Below are positions 31,573 to 40,691 of a stretch of 49,963 bases of DNA, piece by piece. The notes under the pieces were generated by a model, which was given only the letters and a program-made list of their open reading frames with translations, did no database searches and had not been told where the DNA came from. How positions within the stretch are numbered: the first letter of the stretch is position 1; each line of letters opens with the position of its first letter. This DNA comes from Clostridia bacterium. Lineage in GTDB: Bacteria; Bacillota; Clostridia; Lutisporales; Lutisporaceae. The position numbers were made by a program, and so were the translations under genes. Where the stretch lies: the NCBI GenBank assembly GCA_017994115.1, contig JAGOLK010000008.1:1-49963 (forward strand), in the 5' to 3' direction.

Positions 31573-33366
31573 TTATTTCAGCCCCAGGCTCTGAAGCTTT
31601 TCCTCACTGGGGATTCCTTCCTTGGTCCAGCCCCTAAGCTCATAATATTCCGGCAACAGCTCATGGAGCTTATGAACCCAGCCCTTTGACGGGCCTTCCT
31701 GTATTTTTTCTTCCAATAACCGTTTTGGAAGTGTATCCTCTTCCGGTTTTATACCTGCCCTAAGGTTAAACATCCTCTCCAGATTCCATATCCTGTCTCC
31801 TGCCTCCAGTATGGTATCGGCTGTATAGCTGCTGCCCGTTACGGCATTGAAAAGCTCTGCATAGTCAGCGGCCCCCAAAGCGAAGGATGTGAACAGGCAC
31901 AATCCCATGGAGTCTATTACTGCAGTCAGATCCTGGAATATCTTTACCCATTGAGGCTTTCCTTCCAGGGCGAACCTATCCAGTTGTTCAGGAGATGCTA
32001 GTATCTCCGGCGAAATCATATAGCCTCTCACATGACAGCCGCCTCTGTTGGAAGTGGCATACTCCAGCCCGTGGCCTTGAACACCTCTTGGATCATAGGC
32101 CGGAAGTTCCTGCTTCTTAACGGTCATGGCGATCTCCGGTATACCGTATAATTCAGCCAGCCTGTAGGAACCCTCTGCCATCTTGTCTCCCAAGCCTTCT
32201 CTCATGCCAATCCTTTTCGTCCACTCAACTATAGCCTCGGAATTCCCAAAATCAAGGGACAATCCCCCAAGCTCTTCTTTCTTAATATAGCCTTTCTCAT
32301 ACAGCTCCATTGCTGCTGCTATGGTTGCACCTGCTGATATTGTATCAAGCCCCAGCTCATTGCACCAATAATTTGCCCTGATAATATCGCTTAAATCAGA
32401 CACGCCGCAATCCGAACCAAAAGCCCATATGGTCTCATACTCAGGTCCTCCCCCTTCAATGCCTTCCACCTTGCAGTACCTTCCGCAAGCTATGGGGCAC
32501 CTGTAGCAGGGATCCTTTTTAACCAGGTATTTTTCAGCCATCGTTTCACCGCTTATTTCCTCTGCCATGTTGAAATATGACTTTTGGAAGTTGTTCGTAG
32601 GCAGGATTCCGTTTTCGTTTATTATATTTATCAATATTGCAGTGCCGTAAGCCGGTAATCCCTGGCCTGTCACACCGTTCTCCCTGAGCTTTTTGTTATC
32701 TGCAGCTACCAGCTCCTTCAGCTTTGCTTCGTCGTAAATTTCCGGTTTCTTGCTTCCTTTGACTACAATAGCCTTCAGGTTCTTTGAGCCCATGACAGCT
32801 CCAACGCCTGAACGTCCTGCTGCTCTTGAATAATCATTTACGACCGCTGCTATTTTTGAAAGCTTTTCTCCTGCCGGCCCTATCAGACATACCCTGACCT
32901 TTTCCCCGCACTCTGCTTCCAATTTCTTTGTTGCCTCTGTAGTATTCTTGCCCCAGATATGAGCGGCATCCCTGATTTCAACATCCCCGTCCTCGATGTA
33001 AATATATACCGGACTGACTGCCTTTTCCTCAAAAATAATTGCATCATAGCCGGTAGACTTAAATTCGGCCCCCCAATAGCCGCCGGAATTGGAACAGGCT
33101 ACAGTGCCTGTAAGCGGCGATTTGGCAACCACCATATAACGTCCTCCTGTCGGTGTCGGTGTTCCGGTTAAAGGTCCCGTAACAAAAATAAGTTTATTTT
33201 CCGGGCCAAGTGCATCCACTTGAGGATTAACCTCTTCTGATAGAATTTTTGTTGCCAGGCCTCTGCCGCCTATGAATTTTTCTCCTTTGCTCTGATCAAA
33301 GGTCTCAACCTTTACTGTCTTATCTTTCAGATTAATTCTGAGCAGCTTGCCAAAATAACCGTACAT
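31573..33366 (-). CDS. Tungsten-type aldehyde ferredoxin oxidoreductase
   Basis: The 597-residue protein has the AOR fold markers: MYGYFGKLLRINLKDKTVKV, GGRGLATKIL, PTGGRYMVVAKSPLTG and NSGGYWGAEFKSTGYDAI in the N-terminal domain. The [4Fe-4S] ligands follow as Cys287, Cys290 and Cys294 (CYRCPIAC), with a later Cys in MGLCLFTSF. Length is as usual for the family. It oxidises aldehydes to acids with a tungsten-bispterin cofactor and gives electrons to ferredoxin; the substrate is unknown. AAGGGGGC precedes the ATG. A sigma-54 promoter 40 bp upstream and the regulator gene behind it indicate induction by a signal molecule. Confidence 0.95.
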   Translation of the reverse strand: MYGYFGKLLRINLKDKTVKVETFDQSKGEKFIGGRGLATKILSEEVNPQVDALGPENKLIFVTGPLTGTPTPTGGRYMVVAKSPLTGTVACSNSGGYWGAEFKSTGYDAIIFEEKAVSPVYIYIEDGDVEIRDAAHIWGKNTTEATKKLEAECGEKVRVCLIGPAGEKLSKIAAVVNDYSRAAGRSGVGAVMGSKNLKAIVVKGSKKPEIYDEAKLKELVAADNKKLRENGVTGQGLPAYGTAILINIINENGILPTNNFQKSYFNMAEEISGETMAEKYLVKKDPCYRCPIACGRYCKVEGIEGGGPEYETIWAFGSDCGVSDLSDIIRANYWCNELGLDTISAGATIAAAMELYEKGYIKKEELGGLSLDFGNSEAIVEWTKRIGMREGLGDKMAEGSYRLAELYGIPEIAMTVKKQELPAYDPRGVQGHGLEYATSNRGGCHVRGYMISPEILASPEQLDRFALEGKPQWVKIFQDLTAVIDSMGLCLFTSFALGAADYAELFNAVTGSSYTADTILEAGDRIWNLERMFNLRAGIKPEEDTLPKRLLEEKIQEGPSKGWVHKLHELLPEYYELRGWTKEGIPSEEKLQSLGLK

Positions 33367-33404
33367 TTAAACGCCCCCTTATTTTTTACTAAATATTTAC
33401 TATG

Positions 33405-33421
33405 TGCAAAACCCATGCCAA
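33405..33421 (-). promoter_or_regulatory. Sigma-54 promoter of the AOR operon
   Basis: The minus strand reads TTGGCATG-GGTT-TTGCA, with the invariant GG (33419-33418) and GC (33407-33406) exactly 10 nt apart. Start of transcription is expected near 33395, 29 nt before the ATG. Confidence 0.88.
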
Positions 33422-33428
33422 ATAAAAA

Positions 33429-33459
33429 ATCCGCCTGTTTTGGGGCTTTACAGGAGGAT
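33429..33459 (-). terminator. Terminator of the sigma-54 regulator gene
   Basis: ATCCGCCTGT and ACAGGAGGAT pair with one mismatch over 11 nt, and a T-run follows on the minus strand. It separates the regulator transcript from the AOR promoter. Confidence 0.8.
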
Positions 33460-33470
33460 CATTTCTTAAG

Positions 33471-33487
33471 TGTTTCATTATGATACA
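33471..33487. promoter_or_regulatory. Upstream activator site candidate for AOR
   Basis: TGTTTCAT-T-ATGATACA is an almost perfect dyad 8 bp past the regulator stop codon and 52 bp upstream of the -24 element, the position and type expected for a Fis-domain activator. Confidence 0.6.
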
Positions 33488-33495
33488 TAATTTTA

Positions 33496-35406
33496 TTATT
33501 TTGCTTGTGCCTTTTTGACACATTGCTCCATTTCAGCGCATTGTATCCGGTACTTTTCCATCTTTCTGTAGAGGGTGTTTCTGCTTATGCCCAAGGCTTT
33601 AGCGGCTAATGTTATGTTACCTTTGTGCTTCATCAGCGCCTTATTTATCAATTTCATTTCCATTAGCTCCAAATTGATACATTCTTCTGCGCCTTTCTTA
33701 AATACAGTATCTGAACACCTGTTTACCGTGAACTCAGCCGGAAGGCTTTGCATATTTATCATTCTCTCAATAACATTCTCAAGCTCACGGATATTCCCCG
33801 GCCAATCATACTGTACCAAACGCTGCATTATTTCATCATTAAGAGCTACCTCTTTCTTATTCAACCTTTTTGAAATACTTTTCATAAAGTGACTTGCAAT
33901 AGCCGGTATGTCCCCCCTCCGCTCTCTCAGAGCAGGTAAATGAATGGGCAGGACATTAAGCCTGTAATACAAATCCAAGCGGAAGTTTCCCTTTTCAACT
34001 TCTTGAATTAGATTCTTATTCGATGCCGCTATAATGCGAACATTGATGGGAATCTGCTTTGTTCCTCCAATTCTGCTGATGACCCCTTCTTCTATAACCC
34101 GAAGCAGCTTGGTTTGCATATCAATAGGCATCTCACCTATTTCATCAAGCATAATGGTACCACCGTCGGCAATTTCAAATTTCCCGGGAGCACCTCCCCT
34201 TTTTGCTCCGGTAAATGCACCCTCTTCATAGCCGAAGAGTTCGGATTCAATAAGATTTCTCGGAATGGCACCGCAATTAATTGCCACGAAGGGTTCCTCT
34301 TTTCGATTGCCATGGTTATGAATGGCCTGGGCAAAAACCTCTTTACCGGTACCGCTCTCTCCGGTTATAAGGATAGTAGACTTGCTGTCAGAGACTTTTT
34401 TGGCATACTCCACTACTTCCAAAAAACGTTCATCACTGCCTATTATTTTATCAAAGGTATATATTGCTTTGCTTCCCATAATGCGGTTTGCCAGGTTTCT
34501 TATCCTTTTAATTTCTTTAAAAACGAAGGTTATTTCCTGCAGCTCGCCTCCCTCCCCGTATATAGGGTAGGCACTAAGGCTGAACTGCAGCTTATTGTTA
34601 TTTGTATTGACATAAACATCCTCTTCGTGAAAAGCTTCTCTTGCCCTTAATGTATCTACGACCTTTTCCCAGCCTTCAAAAAGCTGATATATCGGCTTGC
34701 TTAAAATCTCACTTTTAGACATTCCAAACATATCCAAGGCATTCTTATTGCTAATAATGATTCTTCCGTCCATATCAGAGGTCAATAAGCCTGCAGCAAG
34801 GGACTCAATAATTGTCTCAAAATGGTTCTTTGCCAATGTCAGCTTTGCGTTGTATTCTTTTATTACCAATATTTTTTCAATGGCATCCACTGCTGCCACA
34901 ACCATTCCAAGGGTGTGGGAATGTACATTCTCACTATAACCCGTAAGGTCCAAGGATCCGATAATACGCCCTTTCGGATCCCGAATAGGAGCACCGGAGC
35001 AAGTCCACTTATGATATGCCGTAATAAAATGCTCCCGTCCCGATATCTGTACCGGCATTCCTTCCGCAATCGCAGTTCCCATTGCGTTGGTTCCGATACT
35101 TTTTTCATCCATGTAGGCACCGGGGACCATTTTAAGCCTGTAGGCTTCTGCCAGTATTCCCTCGTCTCCGATCATATTGAGCAGGCAGCCGCTTTCATCA
35201 GTCAGCATGGCAAAAAAGCCGGAGCCCTTAACAAAGTTATACAGCTGATCAATAAAAGGGCCGGCTGTCAAAATCAACTCTCTGCTTTCCTCCAGCTTTT
35301 TTTGAAGCTCTTTTCCCGTAATGATCCTTGCGCTGTAAACCCTGTCCAGCGGAACCCCCATTTCGATACAGCGTTTATGGGAACGTTCAACATAGGTCAC
35401 ACTCAT
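33496..35406 (-). CDS. Sigma-54 enhancer-binding regulator (AcoR-like, GAF-PAS)
   Basis: The 636-residue protein has an AcoR-type N-terminal region with a GAF domain (about 60-200, KSIGTNAMGTAIAEGMPVQI), a PAS domain (about 205-310), an AAA+ domain with Walker A GESGTGKE, the sigma-54 contact loop GAFTGA and Walker B TIMLDEIGE, and a Fis-type helix-turn-helix at the end (NITLAAKALGISRNTLYRKM). It should use ATP to open a sigma-54 promoter when its GAF/PAS domains bind a signal. I start at ATG 35406; AAAGG is 9 nt before it. The AOR operon promoter lies directly after it, so this is its probable target. Confidence 0.93.
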   Translation of the reverse strand: MSVTYVERSHKRCIEMGVPLDRVYSARIITGKELQKKLEESRELILTAGPFIDQLYNFVKGSGFFAMLTDESGCLLNMIGDEGILAEAYRLKMVPGAYMDEKSIGTNAMGTAIAEGMPVQISGREHFITAYHKWTCSGAPIRDPKGRIIGSLDLTGYSENVHSHTLGMVVAAVDAIEKILVIKEYNAKLTLAKNHFETIIESLAAGLLTSDMDGRIIISNKNALDMFGMSKSEILSKPIYQLFEGWEKVVDTLRAREAFHEEDVYVNTNNNKLQFSLSAYPIYGEGGELQEITFVFKEIKRIRNLANRIMGSKAIYTFDKIIGSDERFLEVVEYAKKVSDSKSTILITGESGTGKEVFAQAIHNHGNRKEEPFVAINCGAIPRNLIESELFGYEEGAFTGAKRGGAPGKFEIADGGTIMLDEIGEMPIDMQTKLLRVIEEGVISRIGGTKQIPINVRIIAASNKNLIQEVEKGNFRLDLYYRLNVLPIHLPALRERRGDIPAIASHFMKSISKRLNKKEVALNDEIMQRLVQYDWPGNIRELENVIERMINMQSLPAEFTVNRCSDTVFKKGAEECINLELMEMKLINKALMKHKGNITLAAKALGISRNTLYRKMEKYRIQCAEMEQCVKKAQAK

Positions 35407-35571
35407 ATACCTCATCCTTTACCCAAATGAATATTTTGTAAAAAATGCAGCTTTTATATTAAAATATCATATATATGGAAGGAAAACAATTATAGATGTA
35501 TAATATGCCTTCCCTTGGCAATACTCTTAATAGAATTGAGCCAAAACCTATAACGACAGGGGGGTACTCTT

Positions 35572-35784
35572 ATGACAAAGCTGGATATGGTCGGTCAAAT
35601 TGCAGATTTAAAGGAAATAGACTATAAAAACACACTGGCAATAACAAGTATAATTGAACTTCTGATAGAAAAGGGCATCCTTGACAGCAATGAAGTAGCA
35701 GCAAAGGCACAGTATCTGGAAGACCAAACTCTGTCTGAAATCAGAAGGAACAATAGATTCGGAATCAGAACCGACTTCCGTTAA
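35572..35784 (+). CDS. 70-residue protein, unknown
   Basis: The protein begins MTKLDMVGQIADLKEIDYKN, with a central helix (TLAITSIIELLIEKGIL) and a charged C-terminus ending in RFGIRTDFR. It is soluble and mostly helical. A strong GGGGGG site precedes the ATG by 9 nt. It stands alone between the divergent AOR regulator and the convergent proS gene and ends in a strong bidirectional terminator. Family unknown; the clean signals support a real gene. Confidence 0.7.
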   Translation: MTKLDMVGQIADLKEIDYKNTLAITSIIELLIEKGILDSNEVAAKAQYLEDQTLSEIRRNNRFGIRTDFR

Positions 35785-35787
35785 TGA

Positions 35788-35827
35788 AAATGGGATGTAT
35801 ATCAATAAGCCGATATACATCCCATTT
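35788..35827. terminator. Bidirectional terminator between the 70-aa gene and proS
   Basis: AAATGGGATGTATATC and GATATACATCCCATTT pair perfectly (16 bp) over 8 nt. Its arms begin with AAA and end with TTT, so it can serve both converging genes. Confidence 0.88.
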
Positions 35828-35832
35828 ATTAC

Positions 35833-37278
35833 TTAATATGCTTTTGCCGCATACACCAATTTATCCGCCTTGCCTCCGCAAATCAGGCATTTATCCCCTA
35901 CATGCTCCTGATGGAAGGGAATGCACCTTATTGTAGCATTGGTATCCTCCTTGAGCTTATCCTCACATTCTCTGCTGCCGCACCACATTGTCTTCACGAA
36001 GCCCGGTGTCTCCTGCATGATTTTCTTGAATTCTTCATAATCCGTAGTGGTATAGGTATTTTCCTCCATGTTCTTCAGTGCCTTGTTGAACATTGTAGTA
36101 TGAATATCATCAAGTAATCTTGAAATAGTTTCTGTAAGAATATCCATGGATACTGTGAATTTCTCCAGGGTATCCCTTCTGGCTATTGTAACCTGGTTGT
36201 TTTCTATGTCTCTGGGACCGATCTCCATCCTTATGGGAACACCCTTCATCTCCCACTCGTTGAACTTCCAGCCGGGGCTGTAGGTATCCCTGTCATCCAT
36301 TTCAACCCTGAAGCTCTTCTCCAGTTCCTCTTTTATCGCTTTTGCCTTATCCAACACCCCTTCCTTGTGGAAAGCTATAGGAATAATTACAACCTGTACC
36401 GGAGCAACTCTCGGGGGCATTACAAGGCCCCTGTTGTCTCCATGGACCATTATGATTCCTCCGATAAGCCTTGTGGATATCCCCCAGGAGGTGCTGTGAG
36501 CATACTTTAGCACGCCATCCTTATCCAGGAATTTTATATCAAACATCTTTGAGAAATGCTGTCCCAGATTATGTGATGTACCTGCCTGCAAGGCCTTTCC
36601 GTCATGCATCATCGCTTCCATTGTATAAGTGCGAAGAGCTCCTGCGAACTTTTCCTTTTCACTCTTTTGTCCAAGTATCACAGGCATTGCCAGTTCATCC
36701 TCGGCAACCTGCCTGTAGATTTCCAGTATCAGCATGGTTTCCTTCTGGGCATCCTCGGAATCCACATGCACTGTATGGCCTTCCTGCCAAAGGAACTCGG
36801 CCGTCCTTAGGAAAGGCCTGGTGGTCTTTTCCCATCGAACAACGTTGCACCACTGGTTTATCAACAGGGGAAGATCCCTGTATGATTGCACCCATTTGGA
36901 ATACATATCGCAAACTATGGTTTCTGAAGTCGGCCTGATGAACAATCTCTCGGTAAGCTCCTCACTGCCCCCGTGGGTAACCCACAGCACCTCCGGAGCA
37001 AATCCCTCAAAGTGGTCAGCTTCCTTTTTCAGATAGCTTTCCGGTATCAAAAGCGGAAAGTAAGCATTCTTGTGCCCTGTAGCCTTGAACCTTCTGTCGG
37101 CTACTCTCTGAATTCCTTCCCATACTCCATATCCATAAGGCTTTATTACCATACATCCCTTTACAGGAGCATAGTCTACCATATCGGTCTTTAAGATGAC
37201 ATCAGTATACCACTGGGAAAAATCCACTTCCATAGGGGTAATCTCTTTTACAAATTCCTGCTGCTTCTTATCAGCCAT
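35833..37278 (-). CDS. proS: Proline--tRNA ligase, short archaeal/eukaryal-type
   Basis: The 481-residue protein is a class II enzyme of the short form without the bacterial editing insertion. Motif 2 is WEKTTRPFLRTAEFLWQEGH, with RPTSETIVCDMYSKWV before it. The C-terminal domain has a zinc-type cysteine set (CGSREC and CLICGG) and ends in YAAKAY, as in ProS type 3. It charges tRNA-Pro with proline. The start ATG at 37278 follows GGAGAGA. A T-box leader with CCC specifier precedes it. The gene lies between the two sigma-54 modules but has its own promoter. Confidence 0.97.
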   Translation of the reverse strand: MADKKQQEFVKEITPMEVDFSQWYTDVILKTDMVDYAPVKGCMVIKPYGYGVWEGIQRVADRRFKATGHKNAYFPLLIPESYLKKEADHFEGFAPEVLWVTHGGSEELTERLFIRPTSETIVCDMYSKWVQSYRDLPLLINQWCNVVRWEKTTRPFLRTAEFLWQEGHTVHVDSEDAQKETMLILEIYRQVAEDELAMPVILGQKSEKEKFAGALRTYTMEAMMHDGKALQAGTSHNLGQHFSKMFDIKFLDKDGVLKYAHSTSWGISTRLIGGIIMVHGDNRGLVMPPRVAPVQVVIIPIAFHKEGVLDKAKAIKEELEKSFRVEMDDRDTYSPGWKFNEWEMKGVPIRMEIGPRDIENNQVTIARRDTLEKFTVSMDILTETISRLLDDIHTTMFNKALKNMEENTYTTTDYEEFKKIMQETPGFVKTMWCGSRECEDKLKEDTNATIRCIPFHQEHVGDKCLICGGKADKLVYAAKAY

Positions 37279-37315
37279 AATAATCTCTCCTTATCTAAAT
37301 AATTTGAAATTGGCA

Positions 37316-37595
37316 ATAAAAAAACTTCGCCACATGAAAGGGACGAAGTTCTACTCGCGGTACCACCCTATTTGAACATACGACATTATGCGTACATTCC
37401 TCTTGAGCCTTTAACGCAGGCATACGGTGGGAGTTCATCCCCGGCTTGGAGGTTGGGTTCGATAAAAGTTTACCTGGAAAGCCTTTCAGCTTTTAAGCTC
37501 TCCTCTCTTAAGGCAGCTTGTTATCTACTATTCCTCTTCATTGCTTTTGGTCTTTAAATTAAGCTTATTATATATTATGGCATCTGACCTGTCAA
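37316..37595 (-). promoter_or_regulatory. proS T-box leader with consensus promoter
   Basis: On the minus strand TTGACA (37590-37595), 17 bp and TATAAT (37567-37572) start an RNA near 37560. Stem I carries the specifier in GAA-CCC-A, with CCC (a proline codon) at 37455-37457. The T-box AGGGTGGTACCGCGAG is at 37354-37369. The terminator AACTTCG / CGAAGTT with T-run (37316-37350) lies 38 nt before the proS start. Confidence 0.93.
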
Positions 37596-37691
37596 TATAC
37601 ACATCATTCTGCGATTGTGCAGTTGAATGTAGAGCATGAAAATAGTAGTATATACATATAGTATTGAAATTCTTCACAAGGAAGTGTTCAT

Positions 37692-39107
37692 ATGTCTGAT
37701 AAAAAGGAAATGGATGATATTGATATATTTGACGCAGAATGCGGAGAACTGCTGAAACTGGTGCTTGACGGTATAAATGATGCAATTTGCGTGGTAGACA
37801 TCAACTGCATAACCAGGTACTGGAACAAGGCTGCCGAAAGGCTTTATCAGATTGACCGGGAAAGCATAATTAACAGGCATATTAAAGATTTCTTCCCTAA
37901 TTCATTGCTTCCCAGGATCATTAAGGAAAAAAAAGCTTATGACAATATTTACAACAATCCGAAAGAAGGCTGTTATAATGTCATTAGTGCTTCGCCGCTG
38001 TATATGAATGGCCGTTTGGTCGGAGGCATAAGCCTGGACCGGGATGCCACAGAGTTCATAAAAACCTCCGAGCTGTTGGTGAAAGCCCAGTCCAATCTTA
38101 ATGTACTGGAGCATGAAATGTCAATAATCAATAAGAACAGGTACTCATTTTCACAGATTCTCGGTAACAATAGAGCCCTCAGGGACAGCATCAGGCTGGC
38201 AAGAGATATTTCAAGGTCGAATATCAATGTGCTGATAACCGGTGAGAGCGGTACCGGCAAGGAGCTGTTCGCCCGCGCAATTCATATGGAAAGCAACCGG
38301 GAAGGTTATTTTGTACCCATTAACTGCAGTGCCATTCCCAACGAATTAATTGAAAGCGAGCTTTTCGGATACGCAGCAGGAGCCTTCACCGGAGCATTGA
38401 AAACCGGCAAAATCGGTAAAATGGAACTGGCCAATAACGGTACGCTTTTTCTTGATGAGATAGGAGACATGCCGCTGAGTATGCAGCCAAAAATACTCAG
38501 GGTCCTTGAAAATGGAGAGATGACCAAAATAGGCAGTGAAAAAACCATAAAGACTAATATAAGAATCATTACTGCCACCAATAAGGATTTATCGGAAATG
38601 GTAGAAGCCGGATTGTTCAGAAAAGACCTATACTACAGGCTTAACTCCGTTGTTATAAACCTTCCTCCTTTGAGAGAAAGGAAGGATGATATACCATTGC
38701 TAGTAAACAGATTTATAGAGGATTACTGCATGGAATACGGGATTAATATTCTGGGCATTACCCCTGAGGTTTTGGATAGCTTTGTCAATCACAGCTGGGA
38801 AGGAAATATCAGAGAATTGAAAAATGTCATCGAGAGAATAGTTGTGCTGGCAAGAAACTCCAATACCGGAGTGATTGATGCTTCTTTTCTTCCGCAGAGC
38901 CTTGGAGGAATCAGAAAACCTAACCCCGCCGCCGTAAAGCAGGACAGCATATATGACCTGAATACAATACTGGAAAACGCCGAAAGAGAAGCCTTGATAA
39001 ATGTCATGAGGATATCCGGAGGCAATAAGGCACATTGTGCAAAGCTTCTGAACATACCCAGAAGCACACTGTACTTCAAGCTGAAGAAACATAATCTGGA
39101 AAAATAA
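37692..39107 (+). CDS. Sigma-54 enhancer-binding regulator (PAS type)
   Basis: The 471-residue protein has one PAS domain (about 20-130, GINDAICVVDINCITRYWNK), a short coiled linker, an AAA+ domain with GESGTGKE, the sigma-54 loop GAFTGA and TLFLDEIGD, and a C-terminal Fis helix (NKAHCAKLLNIPRSTLYFKL). It should activate the downstream sigma-54 promoter after sensing a ligand or redox state through PAS. An AAGGAAG site precedes the ATG. Three dyad sites lie in the 100 bp after its stop codon, before the promoter of the flavoprotein-AOR operon. Confidence 0.93.
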   Translation: MSDKKEMDDIDIFDAECGELLKLVLDGINDAICVVDINCITRYWNKAAERLYQIDRESIINRHIKDFFPNSLLPRIIKEKKAYDNIYNNPKEGCYNVISASPLYMNGRLVGGISLDRDATEFIKTSELLVKAQSNLNVLEHEMSIINKNRYSFSQILGNNRALRDSIRLARDISRSNINVLITGESGTGKELFARAIHMESNREGYFVPINCSAIPNELIESELFGYAAGAFTGALKTGKIGKMELANNGTLFLDEIGDMPLSMQPKILRVLENGEMTKIGSEKTIKTNIRIITATNKDLSEMVEAGLFRKDLYYRLNSVVINLPPLRERKDDIPLLVNRFIEDYCMEYGINILGITPEVLDSFVNHSWEGNIRELKNVIERIVVLARNSNTGVIDASFLPQSLGGIRKPNPAAVKQDSIYDLNTILENAEREALINVMRISGGNKAHCAKLLNIPRSTLYFKLKKHNLEK

Positions 39108-39123
39108 TATGAACTTCCGAAAC

Positions 39124-39200
39124 GTCAATATGCCGACATTTGTGTCAATATATTGACGTTTTTCTTGTATAAAATTTATATTGCTGTCAATATATTGACA
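39124..39200 (+). promoter_or_regulatory. Three phased activator sites
   Basis: CGTCAATATGCCGACA (39124-39139), TGTCAATATATTGACG (39144-39159) and TGTCAATATATTGACA (39185-39200) are 16-bp dyads, starting 20 and 41 bp apart, about two and four helical turns, so all face one side of the DNA. The last two are near perfect palindromes; the first is degenerate. They lie 44-120 bp upstream of the -24 element. Confidence 0.82.
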
Positions 39201-39241
39201 CATATACATACAGGCCCTAGTAAAATGAATCGTTTCCAGCG

Positions 39242-39258
39242 TTGGCATGTAAATTGCT
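39242..39258 (+). promoter_or_regulatory. Sigma-54 promoter of the flavoprotein-AOR operon
   Basis: TTGGCATG-TAAA-TTGCT has GG (39244-39245) and GC (39256-39257) exactly 10 nt apart. Transcription should begin near 39269, about 26 nt before the first start codon. Confidence 0.9.
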
Positions 39259-39294
39259 ATGTAATATTTTTAATTAGAGAAAGGGGGAATTCCT

Positions 39295-39600
39295 ATGAGG
39301 ATTGAGCAACATCCAATCATTACGTTCAACAAAGGCAGAAAAATACAGTTCTCATTTGACGGAAAGACTTATGAAGGATATGAAGGTGAACCAATTGCAG
39401 CCGCTCTGCATGATGCCGGGATAAGGGTCCTGGGCCATAGCCACAAGCTGGGAAGGCCCAGAGGTTTTTATTGTGCAATTGGCAATTGTTCCTCCTGCCT
39501 TATGGTAGTGGATGGCAAACCTAATGTAAGAGTTTGCGTGGAAAAGCTCAAAGAAGGAATGGTAGTGGAAACTCAGATAGGAAGGGGGGAAATCAAGTGA
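39295..39600 (+). CDS. [2Fe-2S] ferredoxin-like subunit (HcnA-like)
   Basis: The 101-residue protein has a plant-type ferredoxin fold with cluster ligands Cys60, Cys65, Cys68 and Cys81 (CAIGNCSSC, then C). It matches the small subunit of hydrogen-cyanide synthase, opine oxidase and archaeal dye-linked proline dehydrogenase complexes, where it passes electrons between flavoproteins. AAGGGGG lies 8 nt before the ATG. It is the first gene after the sigma-54 promoter and overlaps the next gene by 4 nt (GTGA). Confidence 0.9.
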   Translation: MRIEQHPIITFNKGRKIQFSFDGKTYEGYEGEPIAAALHDAGIRVLGHSHKLGRPRGFYCAIGNCSSCLMVVDGKPNVRVCVEKLKEGMVVETQIGRGEIK

Positions 39601-40691
39601 TACATACAGATATAGCTATAGTAGGAGGAGGCCCTGCCGGACTGCGTGCAGCCATAATGGCAGCCGAATCCGGTGCAAAGGTTATAGTCATCGACAGAAA
39701 CAGCCAATTGGGCGGACAGTTGATAAAACAAACTCATATGTTTTTTGGCTCCCAGAAGCAATATGCCTCGAAAAGGGGTATAGATATTGCAAATATACTG
39801 ATATCGGAATTGGACAAGCATAAGGAAAATATTACCGTCATGCTTGATTCAACTGTAATAGGACTGTATGAGGACAGAGTCCTGACTGTTGATCAGGGAG
39901 GCAAATATTTAAAAATAAAACCGGCTTCCATAATTATTGCTACAGGCGCTTCGGAAAAATTCCAGGCTTTCCCCAATAATGATTTACCCGGCATATACGG
40001 AGCAGGAGCCGTACAGACATTAATGAATGTCTATGGAGTAGCTCCCGGAGAAAGCGTATTTATGGTCGGAGCAGGCAATATAGGGCTTATTGTAAGCTAC
40101 CAGCTTATGCAGGCAGGAATAAAAGTAAAAGGTGTAATATGCAGAGGCCCGAAATTCGGCGGTTATGCAGTACATGCTTCAAAGCTGAAAAGACTTGGTG
40201 TTCCTGTAATGCCTTCCCACAAAGTCGTATATGCCCATGGTAAGGATAAGCTGGAAAAAATCACACTGATAAAACTCGACGAAAATAAAAAAGAAATCCC
40301 CGGTACCGAGTTTGATATAGAGGTTGATGTGCTGTGTATTGCAACGGGGCTGACCCCGCTGGCAGAGCTTCTATGGCAGATGGGCTGTGAGATGAAGTAT
40401 ATTTCAGAGTTAAGCGGTCACGTTCCCCTTAGGGACAAAAACCTGATGACCAGCCTTGATGGTATTTATGTTGCCGGAGACGTTGCCGGTATCGAAGAGG
40501 CAAGCAGCGCTATGGTTGAAGGGTCACTGGCCGGCTTGTGCGCCGCAAAATCAGTCGGTCATATTCATCCGGATTTTGAAGCCCTTGTAGAGGACTGCCA
40601 TAAACAGCTTTATGATTTACGGTCAGGCCCTGAAGGTGAAGCAATCCGTAAAGGTCTTTCCAAAGCTGAGCTTAAGGAGGTTGGTTTATAA
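39597..40691 (+). CDS. FAD/NAD(P)-binding oxidoreductase subunit (HcnB-like)
   Basis: The 364-residue protein has an FAD dinucleotide fold (IAIVGGGPAGLRAAIMAAES), a second fold (VFMVGAGNIGLIVSYQ) and a C-terminal GIYVAGDVAG segment with a second FAD contact. This is the alpha or B subunit of Hcn/opine-oxidase/proline-dehydrogenase-type complexes. I start at GTG 39597, which overlaps the previous stop, with GGGGGG 7 nt upstream; the longer frame runs inside the ferredoxin gene. It probably transfers electrons from the substrate-oxidising subunit to an iron-sulfur carrier. Confidence 0.9.
   Translation: MIHTDIAIVGGGPAGLRAAIMAAESGAKVIVIDRNSQLGGQLIKQTHMFFGSQKQYASKRGIDIANILISELDKHKENITVMLDSTVIGLYEDRVLTVDQGGKYLKIKPASIIIATGASEKFQAFPNNDLPGIYGAGAVQTLMNVYGVAPGESVFMVGAGNIGLIVSYQLMQAGIKVKGVICRGPKFGGYAVHASKLKRLGVPVMPSHKVVYAHGKDKLEKITLIKLDENKKEIPGTEFDIEVDVLCIATGLTPLAELLWQMGCEMKYISELSGHVPLRDKNLMTSLDGIYVAGDVAGIEEASSAMVEGSLAGLCAAKSVGHIHPDFEALVEDCHKQLYDLRSGPEGEAIRKGLSKAELKEVGL

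Noticed and set aside
35505..35560. A third sigma-54 promoter before the 70-aa gene
   Set aside because: TTGGCA is present but the GC element is missing at the required 10-nt distance.
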